From NCBI GenBank assembly GCA_945898195.1, contig CAMDHM010000012.1, forward strand, positions 1 through 64,000: DNA of 64,000 nt. Direction: 5' to 3'. The first letter of the stretch is position 1, and each line of letters begins with the position of its first letter. The position numbers and the translations under genes were made by a program. A model generated the notes under the pieces. That model worked only from the letters and a program-made list of their open reading frames with translations, had not been told where the DNA came from and ran no database searches. Origin of the DNA: Pseudobacteriovorax antillogorgiicola (GTDB lineage Bacteria > Bdellovibrionota_B > Oligoflexia > Oligoflexales > RGVZ01). This document shows positions 1 through 7,357 of the stretch, piece after piece.

Positions 1-609
1 CCGGTAACTGCCCCAAGTCGACGTCTCGAATGTGGCCTTGCCGTCTTTGAAAGTAATTTCTTTGTTAGGAATCAAACCAACGGACGTTTCTTTGGTCATC
101 ATTTTCAGTCCGACGTAGGCCACAGCATACTTCGTGGTGTCTTGATCTAAAAAAAGTCCTGTTAGACCCCCGGAAGTGGGAAGTGGCAAGCTGAGCGACA
201 TTGGGACAACGGGATCGGTATTGGCTGAAGTCGCGACGTAGAGCGACGATCCAACCCCAGTTGCAGATGATGAATTTAGCCCAAGCTGCGCCAGAACGTC
301 AGAACTGGCGGCGTCGGCCCCCTCGCCAAGGATGATGGAAGCATCGATCGATAAGGATCCTGGCGGAAAAGTTACCGAGGCTCCGGCGATGGCAGAACTG
401 GCTGCAGCCAGGATCATTTGATAGCGATTCGCGGCAGCAGAGAACAGCCCGGTTACATCTCCGGCATCCTCCGTCGTTTGAACGAGGCTTGTCAGGGCCT
501 CGGTCTCGCCCTGTTTTAAAAATCCGGGGCCTTTCAGGCACGAAGAAGCCGCTGCTGCGATCGTGATCACAACAGTCGTGACTGCCATGCTGGAAGCTTT
601 GTTCCGCAT
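1..609 (-). CDS. Putative lipoprotein, N-terminal part only
   Basis: The reading frame starts at ATG (607-609, minus strand) and stays open for 203 codons to the left edge, so the C-terminus is missing. A GAGGAGG ribosome binding site lies just upstream. The protein begins MRNKASSMAV, has a short hydrophobic stretch and a lipobox-like AASSC with Cys at residue 24, so it is probably exported and lipidated. A later stretch, VTFPPGSLSIDASI, followed by a Ser/Ala-rich segment resembles the start of a ZU5-like beta domain, but this is only an impression. No specific function can be given. It is the last gene read leftward after ftsY. Confidence 0.75.
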   Translation of the reverse strand, partial: MRNKASSMAVTTVVITIAAAASSCLKGPGFLKQGETEALTSLVQTTEDAGDVTGLFSAAANRYQMILAAASSAIAGASVTFPPGSLSIDASIILGEGADAASSDVLAQLGLNSSSATGVGSSLYVATSANTDPVVPMSLSLPLPTSGGLTGLFLDQDTTKYAVAYVGLKMMTKETSVGLIPNKEITFKDGKATFETSTWGSYR

Positions 610-689
610 CAACCCCACCCTCCTCGAATAGAAGATCGGTGGGATGCGGCTAACCTTTAATGATTTTTCAGAATGATTTTAAACCAGGG

Positions 690-1847
690 CTAAACCATGG
701 CAGAGACAAATTCCGATGGGTTGAATGGTCTGAGATCATTGATCTTTTCGCCGACACCGATAAAAGCGATTGGCAGATGAAATTGGTGGGCAATACCAAC
801 TAAAACCCCGCCCTTGGCCGTACCGTCCAGTTTGGTCGCCACGAGGCCCGTGAGCTTAACCACTTCACTGAAGGCGCGGACTTGCTGCACAGCATTCTGG
901 CCCGTGGTCGAATCGATCACTAAAAGAGTTTCATGCGGCGCGCCGGGTAGTTCTTTCGCGATGCTGCGATTGATTTTAGCTAGTTCAGCCATCAAATCTT
1001 CTTTGCTGTGCAGGCGACCGGCAGTGTCGATGATGATGACGTCCGCGCCCCGAGCTTTGCCAGCCTTTACGGTGTCAAAGGCAACGGCGGCAGGATCAGC
1101 TCCGGGTTGTTGCTTGATCAAATCAACTCCAGTGCGGTCGGCCCAGGCCTGCAATTGATCGATGGCTGCGGCGCGAAAGGTGTCGCCAGCGCCCAGAATG
1201 ACTTTTTTACCTTGGGATTGAAACCAGGCGGCAAGTTTTCCAATTGTCGTCGTTTTACCGACGCCGTTGACGCCGACGACCAGGATCACGTGGGGTGAGG
1301 TTTGGGGGACGGCGGTCTGCGCTGAAACGAACAACGATTGCATTTCTTCGATTAAAAATGGTCGGACTTGATGCCACGTTAAATTCTGGTGGCCAGCAAA
1401 CTTTTGGCGTAGGCGGTTGACCAAAAGGTCTGTTGTCTGAACCCCCATGTCGGCCCGGTAGAGGGCTTCGTGGATTTGTTCTAGAAGCTCGTCACCTAAT
1501 TTTGCGCCAGATCCAAAAATGCTGCCCAGAGTGTTGGCGAAGGCCGATCTGGTGCGTGAGAGGCCAGTTTGCAAACGCTCCGACCAGGTTTCTGGTTCAT
1601 GGGGTTGTGGAGTCATTTCTTGGGTTGAGGTCGCGGTCGACTCCGCAAGGGATTCGCTCAGGGCCGATTCGTCTCGGCGCTTTTTAAATTGCCGCATGAC
1701 CATGGCGCCCACGATGACGGCGCAAAGGACAACAAAGACGGCGATCATGATGGAAATGTAGGGATCGCCTTGGATCAAGGTCGCGAAAGGGTCCTGGAGG
1801 GAATCAGGGCTAGAAACGGGTAGGGCTGCGATGTCGTTTGCCTGCAT
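690..1847 (-). CDS. ftsY: Signal recognition particle receptor FtsY
   Basis: FtsY is the GTPase that docks SRP-ribosome complexes at the inner membrane. The 385-aa protein has the full NG domain: P-loop GVNGVGKTTT at about residues 192-201, the FtsY/Ffh-typical GAGDTFRAAAIDQL, the DTAGRLH switch and a C-terminal TKLDGTAKGG followed by the closing GVGEKINDLRPF. A transmembrane segment at about residues 31-51 and a short charged linker replace the long acidic A domain of E. coli FtsY, so anchoring is by a real membrane helix, as in several deltaproteobacteria. The ATG start is divergent from the neighbouring plus-strand gene, with 55 bp between them that must hold both promoters. Identification is secure. 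Confidence 0.97.
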   Translation of the reverse strand: MQANDIAALPVSSPDSLQDPFATLIQGDPYISIMIAVFVVLCAVIVGAMVMRQFKKRRDESALSESLAESTATSTQEMTPQPHEPETWSERLQTGLSRTRSAFANTLGSIFGSGAKLGDELLEQIHEALYRADMGVQTTDLLVNRLRQKFAGHQNLTWHQVRPFLIEEMQSLFVSAQTAVPQTSPHVILVVGVNGVGKTTTIGKLAAWFQSQGKKVILGAGDTFRAAAIDQLQAWADRTGVDLIKQQPGADPAAVAFDTVKAGKARGADVIIIDTAGRLHSKEDLMAELAKINRSIAKELPGAPHETLLVIDSTTGQNAVQQVRAFSEVVKLTGLVATKLDGTAKGGVLVGIAHQFHLPIAFIGVGEKINDLRPFNPSEFVSAMV

Positions 1848-1902
1848 GGTTGCGACTTTCCGGCTATACTGGTCATCGGGAAACTACTTACGGGTTTACT
1901 GA

Positions 1903-2655
1903 ATGCTCTGGACTGTCAAAATTGTCAAAGCCTGTGTGGTAGCCATGTCGTTTGGCAGTGCCGCCGCATTGGCCGAGGTTGCTGCTGCCCCCACTCCTCA
2001 AGTGAGCCAATTGCCGTCAACTCCTGCCTTGGCTCCCAACGGTCCGATCCGCGAATTCACTCGCTGGGATCGGGTGGTCCGCGGTTTTCGGCGGGAACAT
2101 CACTTTGCCCTCACGGGAGGTTACCTTAGAGGGGCTTGGCATGTGGGCAAATTTGGGGCTTTGAGTGAGCAAGTGGTTAGTGACGTCGGGTTATGGAGTC
2201 GAGCGGAATACACGTATCACCTGCAAATATTTCAGGGGTTCGGTTATTTTCTGGGCAGTAGCCTGGGGGCGACGTACACGCGAACGGAGGATGCTGCCGA
2301 ACTCAAGCCGCCGACTTCACTGATTTATCCCGGCATGGCCTTTGGAGTCGTCTACAACATATCCCCAGTGTTCCGGCTGTTGGCGGCAGGCAACGTGAAT
2401 TTGGAACGGTATGATGGGTTGAGGGCCTTGGCGGCCGGCCAGAAAGATACCGAAATAGCGATTACCATGGAATCATATGATGGGGCGGTCGCTATGGACA
2501 TTTTCGCGACCATCAATCTTGCCATTCGTATCGAAGGGCATGACCGCTTTCAGTTGTATCGCAAGCCGCGAAACGCAAGTGACAAGCCCGTCAACGCGGA
2601 TCTTGAAAGATTGGATCGATGGTATGGAGCAGGAATTGTTTATCATATGCTCTGA
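1903..2655 (+). CDS. Exported outer-membrane-like protein, unknown function
   Basis: This 250-aa protein has an N-terminal signal-like segment (residues 1-25, ending in Ala-rich ALAEVAAA) and a body of alternating short amphipathic strands rich in Gly, Tyr and Trp, ending YGAGIVYHML. That pattern and the aromatic C-terminal region suggest a small outer-membrane beta-barrel. No family motif is recognised. It starts 55 bp from the divergent ftsY start and is followed after 15 bp by a small basic protein and then a lipoprotein, which may form one transcript. The function is unknown; a surface or envelope role is inferred only from the signal and strand pattern. Confidence 0.7.
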   Translation: MLWTVKIVKACVVAMSFGSAAALAEVAAAPTPQVSQLPSTPALAPNGPIREFTRWDRVVRGFRREHHFALTGGYLRGAWHVGKFGALSEQVVSDVGLWSRAEYTYHLQIFQGFGYFLGSSLGATYTRTEDAAELKPPTSLIYPGMAFGVVYNISPVFRLLAAGNVNLERYDGLRALAAGQKDTEIAITMESYDGAVAMDIFATINLAIRIEGHDRFQLYRKPRNASDKPVNADLERLDRWYGAGIVYHML

Positions 2656-2670
2656 TGGAGGCGCATAGGC

Positions 2671-2856
2671 ATGGCGAATGACAAGGTTAAAAAAAATCCA
2701 GGCGACGGCATTGCCAGCAAGAAAGCATTATCGGAGAAGGATCGAGGAACCCAAGACGAGGTCGAGGTCATTAAACTGATCCTTGACGAGAATCCGGCGC
2801 TGCGCCAGCGTGTTTTGGACAAGATCAAGACCAATCGTAAGATGAGTAAGCTGTAA
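2671..2856 (+). CDS. Small charged cytoplasmic protein, unknown
   Basis: A 61-aa ORF with a good ribosome binding site (GGAGGCG, about 8 bases before ATG) between two envelope genes. It is rich in Lys, Asp and Glu, has no signal peptide or membrane segment, and its second half (VIKLILDENPALRQRVLDKI) should form one or two amphipathic helices. It does not match a family I recognise. Tight spacing, 15 bp after the upstream stop and 14 bp before the downstream start, supports it as a real member of this small cluster. Confidence 0.6.
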   Translation: MANDKVKKNPGDGIASKKALSEKDRGTQDEVEVIKLILDENPALRQRVLDKIKTNRKMSKL

Positions 2857-2870
2857 AGGGGCAAGTCCGG

Positions 2871-3491
2871 ATGAAATCAATTGTAGTGGCTATGATGATG
2901 ACCCTGACGTCCTTGGCGACGGGGTGCGCAATTGTTTCTTCCTTTTTCGGGCCAAAGGTCCTTGAAAAGAGCAAAGAACAGACACCGCCTTGGGTATCCG
3001 TAAACCCATCACAACTTCTGTGGCAAGAAACGGGATACCAGTATCATGCCGTTCAATTGGATGAGATGGATCTGCCGCTGGGAGTTAAAAAAGCCCAGCT
3101 CGGGGCCACCCAACTCAGTGAAATGGCAATCATTGATGCCGCTCGGACCAAGGTTCGTGAAGTCTGTAAGGTGTCGGCAAACCAGGGTAAAGGCAGTTCA
3201 GGGGATCGAATTGAGGGGGCCGTTGCCGAGGCGGTCAAAAAGCAGTTTGGCGGGGGTATGCGCCTGGCCGATATCTATTATGAAAAAGTCGAGGCGCCCG
3301 AAACCGGCGACGAAAAAATCGTAAAAGCGGGGCATGTCTATAACATTCACGTCCTTGTGACCTTCCCGAGGGAGCAATATGAGGCCGCCTTGGTGGACGC
3401 CGGAAAACTTCTTCGGCGTGAATCTGGAGTAGAATCCAGGCGTTGCGGCGAAGCTCTCGCGGCCTTGCAGGGAAAGCCTTCAAGCCGTTGA
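2871..3491 (+). CDS. Putative lipoprotein (LPP20-like)
   Basis: The 206-aa product starts with a signal peptide ending in the lipobox LATGC (Cys at residue 19), so it should be a lipidated envelope protein. After the Cys it runs PPWVSVNPSQLLWQETGYQYHAVQ, then a segment with alternating Ala-rich helix and strand (MAIIDAARTKVREVC) and a C-terminal VYNIHVLVTFPREQYEAAL. Short lipoproteins with a PPWV motif and a repeated Ala-rich helix resemble the LPP20 family, but this is a loose resemblance and no role is assigned. It is probably co-transcribed with the two genes before it. Confidence 0.7.
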   Translation: MKSIVVAMMMTLTSLATGCAIVSSFFGPKVLEKSKEQTPPWVSVNPSQLLWQETGYQYHAVQLDEMDLPLGVKKAQLGATQLSEMAIIDAARTKVREVCKVSANQGKGSSGDRIEGAVAEAVKKQFGGGMRLADIYYEKVEAPETGDEKIVKAGHVYNIHVLVTFPREQYEAALVDAGKLLRRESGVESRRCGEALAALQGKPSSR

Positions 3492-3524
3492 CCGCCTCGC
3501 TCGGGTGTGTTTCCTTAGGCCCCC

Positions 3525-4706
3525 ATGATTGATCTATCTGAAAACCTAATCGCCCGGCCGGGCAATGTCTTGCTGCCCTCTTGGTTGGCGAGTGCTCTCG
3601 TGCAATCCTGCGGTCGCGGGCCAGCGATGAATTTCAATCAAACATTGTTTCCTAAGGAACAAAGTGATTCAGGGAAATATGGCTTTCCCTTGGGTTTGCT
3701 TCCTGGTGACCTTGAATTGATGCCCTTCGTTCTTGCGGAGTGGTTGCAGCAGATTGAATCTGCACAAAACCGTGCAAATGAAAAAGATTCCGCCGGTACG
3801 ATTCGGCTCAATGTTGACGCGGTGGCTCTGCGGCAGCGTCTGCCACGTGAATTTTCGGAACGAATTGAGAGCTTATGTGAACGCCTGTTTGGATTAAGAG
3901 TGCTGCACGGTGGTTCCGGTGCGGCGGAGCCATTTTTTGAACACGAATCGATTGAGAGCTTGGGGTCCGGCAGTTATGTCGGAACGCTTACCCTGCGCAG
4001 TGGGATGTTGCCTCAACTGTTGGGTGGCGGTGCGCAGGCGATGCCCGCAATTGTCGTTCCACGGCGCTTGTGGGATGAACTTTCTGCGCTGGAGCGTGGG
4101 TGGTTGATTGTGGTGGAGGCGGCGGCACGCTGGAAGTTTTCGTGGGTTCGTGAAGATGGCTGCGTTGAAATCGAGATGATGTTGCCGGCGGATGAACCAC
4201 TGGCGGACTCGCTTAAGCCGCTTGCGACCCTTGGTCGGAAGCTTGTGGATCATGGCTGGTTGGCTGCAGCTTTGGATGATGCTCCCGTTTTATTTGAGCC
4301 ACATTTGGGGGCAAGTTCCTTGCGATTGATGTGGGTTTTGCATCCATCGCGGGCAGTATTGCCAGCATCAATTCAGGAGGTGAGTGTTCCTGAAGTGCGA
4401 GTTCCTCAGATAAAAAATCCAGAGCCGCGAACAGAAGTTGTTCATGATGGACTCCTCTCAAAAATGCGACTTGTGGCCGCAGAGGAGCTGCAAAAGATCA
4501 GAACGGGCAGTTCTGGCCAATATTCGCAACTCAAGCAACGTTACCTTGATTCATTGGATTTGCAGGGTCGCAAACTTATTCGGAACATCGAGCAAATGCT
4601 TGCCCCAGAGCTATTTGAAGAACATTTGCGACACGGACTTGTGCGCTACATGATTGAACATCCATCCGCGTGGCAGAGCGCTGCTTCAGGAAAACCTGCA
4701 CATTAA
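3525..4706 (+). CDS. Unrecognised 393-aa cytoplasmic protein
   Basis: I do not recognise this protein. It has no signal peptide or membrane segment. The first two thirds mix helices and strands, with the hydrophobic cores LPSWLASALV and LWDELSALERGWLIVVEAAARW, and the stretch IRLNVDAVALRQRLPREFSERIESL could be a helix-turn-helix-like unit. Residues 315-393 are strongly helical and charged (LVAAEELQKIRTG, LIRNIEQMLAPELFEEHL). The start ATG follows the preceding lipoprotein by 33 bp with only a weak AGG before it. An initiator-like DNA-binding role crossed my mind from the winged-helix-like pattern, but nothing in the sequence fixes it. The gene is followed by an HU-like gene with its own promoter. 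Confidence 0.75.
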   Translation: MIDLSENLIARPGNVLLPSWLASALVQSCGRGPAMNFNQTLFPKEQSDSGKYGFPLGLLPGDLELMPFVLAEWLQQIESAQNRANEKDSAGTIRLNVDAVALRQRLPREFSERIESLCERLFGLRVLHGGSGAAEPFFEHESIESLGSGSYVGTLTLRSGMLPQLLGGGAQAMPAIVVPRRLWDELSALERGWLIVVEAAARWKFSWVREDGCVEIEMMLPADEPLADSLKPLATLGRKLVDHGWLAAALDDAPVLFEPHLGASSLRLMWVLHPSRAVLPASIQEVSVPEVRVPQIKNPEPRTEVVHDGLLSKMRLVAAEELQKIRTGSSGQYSQLKQRYLDSLDLQGRKLIRNIEQMLAPELFEEHLRHGLVRYMIEHPSAWQSAASGKPAH

Positions 4707-4718
4707 TCAGTTTCACCC

Positions 4719-4747
4719 TTGATTTTTAGATGGTTGCACCATATCTT
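4719..4747 (+). promoter_or_regulatory. Likely sigma-70 promoter of the HU-like gene
   Basis: TTGATT at 4719-4724 and TATCTT at 4742-4747 are separated by 17 bp. The match lies in the 84-bp gap before the HU-like gene, immediately after the stop of the upstream ORF, so a separate promoter here is plausible. Transcript mapping is absent. Confidence 0.45.
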
Positions 4748-4790
4748 TTTTGTATCACGATCATCTGCACATCCATGGAGGAGCAATAAG

Positions 4791-5207
4791 ATGGCGGCTA
4801 AAAAGAAGACGACAAAGAAGGCGACGAAGGCTGTTGTGAAGGCGAAAGCCACCAAGACGGTAGCAAAGCCGGTTAAAGTTGGCCCGATCCCGCAAACCTC
4901 GCGTCCGCGCACCAAGAGCGACATCATGAGCATCATTTCGGTTCAGACCGGATTGACCCGCAAAGATGTTGGCAACATGTTCAATACCCTCGGTGAAATG
5001 ATGGGTATGGATATTGGCAAAAAAGGCCCAGGCGCTTTTGTGTTCCCAGGCCTCATGAAGGTCACCCGGGTTCACAAGCCAGCGACCAAGGCTCGCAAAG
5101 GCATCAACCCATTCACTGGCGAAGAAACCACGTTCAAAGCCAAGCCGGCTCGTAACGTTGTTAAAATTCGCCCGTTGAAGAATCTGAAAGAAAAAGCAAA
5201 CCACTAG
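4791..5207 (+). CDS. HU/IHF-family DNA-binding protein with lysine-rich arm
   Basis: The 138-aa product ends in an HU-type domain (about residues 41-130): TKSDIMSIISVQTGLTRK for the first helices, a beta arm region and the family-typical RKGINPFTGEETTFKAKPA. The first 40 residues are a histone-H1-like tail of Lys, Ala and Thr (KKKTTKKATKAVVKAKATKT), which ordinary HU lacks. I chose ATG 4791 because GGAGGAG sits 7 bases upstream; an earlier in-frame start at 4719 would add a stretch overlapping the promoter. HU proteins bend and compact DNA; the tail should add nonspecific DNA contact. A strong terminator follows. Which HU subtype it is cannot be decided. Confidence 0.9.
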   Translation: MAAKKKTTKKATKAVVKAKATKTVAKPVKVGPIPQTSRPRTKSDIMSIISVQTGLTRKDVGNMFNTLGEMMGMDIGKKGPGAFVFPGLMKVTRVHKPATKARKGINPFTGEETTFKAKPARNVVKIRPLKNLKEKANH

Positions 5208-5244
5208 TCGTGGTTTGCCAATTTCGGTCAGATCCGGATTGGAA

Positions 5245-5282
5245 AAAAAAGAAGCCAGGCATCACTGCCTGGCTTCTTTTTT
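5245..5282. terminator. Bidirectional Rho-independent terminator
   Basis: An 11-bp perfect stem (GAAGCCAGGCA at 5251-5261 and TGCCTGGCTTC at 5266-5276) with a TCAC loop has an A-run before it and a T-run after it. It lies between the HU-like gene and the converging RHH-type gene, so it can end transcription from both. Confidence 0.93.
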
Positions 5283-5317
5283 AATGACTGTTGAGGACTC
5301 TTGATGCCGGCTATGGA

Positions 5318-5923
5318 TTAGCGGTTTTTTCGTTCTTGATTTCGAACGTACTCAAGGAAGGCAGCCTTGTCTTCCATCACGTTCAGGGAAGTTGCATGCG
5401 CTGCGTGGCGCTTGTTCATGCGACCACCGCCGCCGCCGCCACTACCACCACCACTACCACCGCCGTACTTGCTGTTATTGCCGCCACCCTGGTAGCCGCT
5501 GCTAGGCTTATTATTGGAATGCCCTTGGCGTACATTGCCTTGGCGCTGCTGTTGGTGTTGTTGTTGTTGGGGGCTGCCGCCACTACGCATGGTGCTTTTG
5601 CGCTCAACGATTTCCCAAGCACGCAAGACCAGACCTTCGGCGAGAAGTTCCGAGGCCAGATCGTCAACGCTAACCCCTTCTTCACGGGCGCTTTGTTCCA
5701 GGCGCTTTTTTAAGGTCTTGGAAACTTGAAAGCTCAGGCCTGAGGTTCCAGCCATCGATTCAGCTTCGCCGTGGCCTTGTGCCATTTGCGCAGAATTATG
5801 TTGAATTTCCTGGTCTTGGTTGAAATCTTCTTGATTGGACATCGAATCCTCGTCCGTATCGTGGGTATCAATTGGCTTCTTGGGGAGTGCGCGGTTCCCG
5901 TCCGGGATGGGCTTATTTGGCAT
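5318..5923 (-). CDS. RHH-like regulator with Gly/Gln-rich low-complexity tail
   Basis: The 201-aa protein has an acidic, Gln-rich N-terminus (1-60), a central segment LSFQVSKTLKKRLEQSAREE followed by GVSVDDLASELLAEGL that matches the strand-helix-helix pattern of ribbon-helix-helix DNA-binding proteins, then a tail of about 65 residues made of Gln runs, Asn and a Gly/Ser run (GGGSGGGSGGGGGG). It ends in a basic, helical stretch (AAFLEYVRNQERKNR). AAGGAT lies 6 bases upstream of ATG 5923; a second in-frame ATG at 5842 also has a possible site (GAGGAT). The domain suggests DNA or RNA binding; the tail suggests a disordered, possibly self-associating region. No target is known. Confidence 0.8.
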   Translation of the reverse strand: MPNKPIPDGNRALPKKPIDTHDTDEDSMSNQEDFNQDQEIQHNSAQMAQGHGEAESMAGTSGLSFQVSKTLKKRLEQSAREEGVSVDDLASELLAEGLVLRAWEIVERKSTMRSGGSPQQQQHQQQRQGNVRQGHSNNKPSSGYQGGGNNSKYGGGSGGGSGGGGGGRMNKRHAAHATSLNVMEDKAAFLEYVRNQERKNR

Positions 5924-5986
5924 TATAATCCTTAGGTATTCCAGGGTGTTGACGCTGTTGGCGTCGCATTCTGTTTCGATGCACTT

Positions 5987-7357
5987 CTACATTGGTTTCG
6001 TGGCTGGACGGACCGTTTGAGTGGGTGCCATCGGCGTCCAGACTGACTTACATGTTTGGAAATCAGTATGGACTTTGTTTGCCCTACCCCGACTTTCCAA
6101 GTCAAGCGAGAAATCATAGCGACCGCGACCCATTTGGCTGATATCCACAAAAAAACCGGTATTTGCCTCATTTTCACGAAACCAACGGACAACATCTTCG
6201 GGAATGCCGCTGTTCTCGTTAGAATTTTCGGACTGCCAGACTTTGGGCAGGGTGCCGGCCTTGGTTAAAGCCGGATCTAAGGTTGCCGTTAAGATAAGCC
6301 CCGCAGGATGTTCCACAAAAACCGTTGCAGGAGCATTGTCAGGGCTTTCTAGTTTTGGGATCACTTGCCCCGAAAGGCGCAGGGCGTAGGCAAACCCGCT
6401 GCCGGAACCGACCATTTTCTTTGGGGAAAATGGAATGTCGATCACCGACGGGATTTGGAAACGGCTACGATAAAAGACGAGTTCACTGAACAGATGAGCC
6501 TTGATGATGCTCCAGAATCCATTGTATTTGCTGCCCACGGCGACAATGGTCCGGACAGGTCCGCTGCGCCAGCTCTCTATGGCACCGACTAAATCCTTGT
6601 CAGATTTGGAAATTACTGGGAATCCCCACGGCGGTTTGACCCAAATGGCAAATGCGCCATCGCTGTTGATGGTGGTGAAGTCCTGTGTTTTTGCGTTGCC
6701 TTCTGGTATTTCCAGGCGCCCCATAGACGCCGGATTGCGCTTGTTGAAGTGGTAGCGATAGGTGGGTGATTCGACGGTCTGAAGGTTCGAGTTGAACCAG
6801 ACGGCATCTGGCAGAAGCTTCTCTGGCAGTCCGCTTACCAGGAGAACCTGTACTTTTTTCGTTCCAACGGTGAGATCGAGCCGCCAAACTTTGCTCTGCC
6901 TTGCCGAAGCAGGCGTCCATAGAGGTGCTTTTTTCTGGAGCCCCTTGAGCCATGTTTGGGTGTCCCCTTCGGATATGGCCTGAGCATCAGAAAAGTTTTC
7001 CGGAAGATCGATCACAAGTTCGTCGCTGCCGTTGAAGCGGCCGTCGCCCCCATCGGCCGTGAACGGTAGACCGTGTTCCAGGACGTAGTCACCATTTGAA
7101 TCGCGTTCGTCGATTTGTATGGCGACGCGTGTCCAGATTTTTCCAGCTTTCAAATAAGCTTGTAGCCCCCGTAGGGGCACGAGCAACGATTTCGCGGATT
7201 CATCGGGACTAGTCAGACAAACTGTCGCGCGAGCCGGCCGAGCCAAGGCAAGGATGCTTAGGACGCTAAGGACGCTCAAGAAGGCTAAGCAACGCACGCG
7301 GTCCTGGAATGCCGTCCTTAGTCGCCAAGGAGACCAAGCAGGGCTCCGTCGCCTCAA
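5987..7357 (-). CDS. Exported protein of unknown function, TTGA-coupled to pepP
   Basis: This 456-aa product begins with a long hydrophobic signal segment whose core reads CLAFLSVLSVLSILALA and ends ARPARA before TVC, so it is probably periplasmic or outer-membrane associated. The mature part is rich in beta strands and aromatic residues (WRLDLTVGTKKVQVLLVSGL, YNGFWSIIKAHLFSELVFY). I recognise no domain. The TTG at 7357 overlaps the upstream pepP stop; a GTG at 7297 would start right at the signal peptide and has AGGA 4 bases before it, so the true N-terminus is uncertain. The signal region is encoded by short near-repeats of a GGACGCTAA-like unit. Translation is coupled to pepP. Confidence 0.7.
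   Translation of the reverse strand: MRRRSPAWSPWRLRTAFQDRVRCLAFLSVLSVLSILALARPARATVCLTSPDESAKSLLVPLRGLQAYLKAGKIWTRVAIQIDERDSNGDYVLEHGLPFTADGGDGRFNGSDELVIDLPENFSDAQAISEGDTQTWLKGLQKKAPLWTPASARQSKVWRLDLTVGTKKVQVLLVSGLPEKLLPDAVWFNSNLQTVESPTYRYHFNKRNPASMGRLEIPEGNAKTQDFTTINSDGAFAIWVKPPWGFPVISKSDKDLVGAIESWRSGPVRTIVAVGSKYNGFWSIIKAHLFSELVFYRSRFQIPSVIDIPFSPKKMVGSGSGFAYALRLSGQVIPKLESPDNAPATVFVEHPAGLILTATLDPALTKAGTLPKVWQSENSNENSGIPEDVVRWFRENEANTGFFVDISQMGRGRYDFSLDLESRGRANKVHTDFQTCKSVWTPMAPTQTVRPATKPM

Noticed and set aside
5291-5713. Frame with Thr/Ala runs and hydrophobic stretches opposite the RHH-type gene
   Set aside because: It is the complement of Gly and Gln codon runs; the apparent membrane segments are an artefact.
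7255-7300. Tandem GGACGCTAAG-like units as a repeat element
   Set aside because: They encode the signal-peptide core of the exported protein and are too short and imperfect to be a separate repeat.
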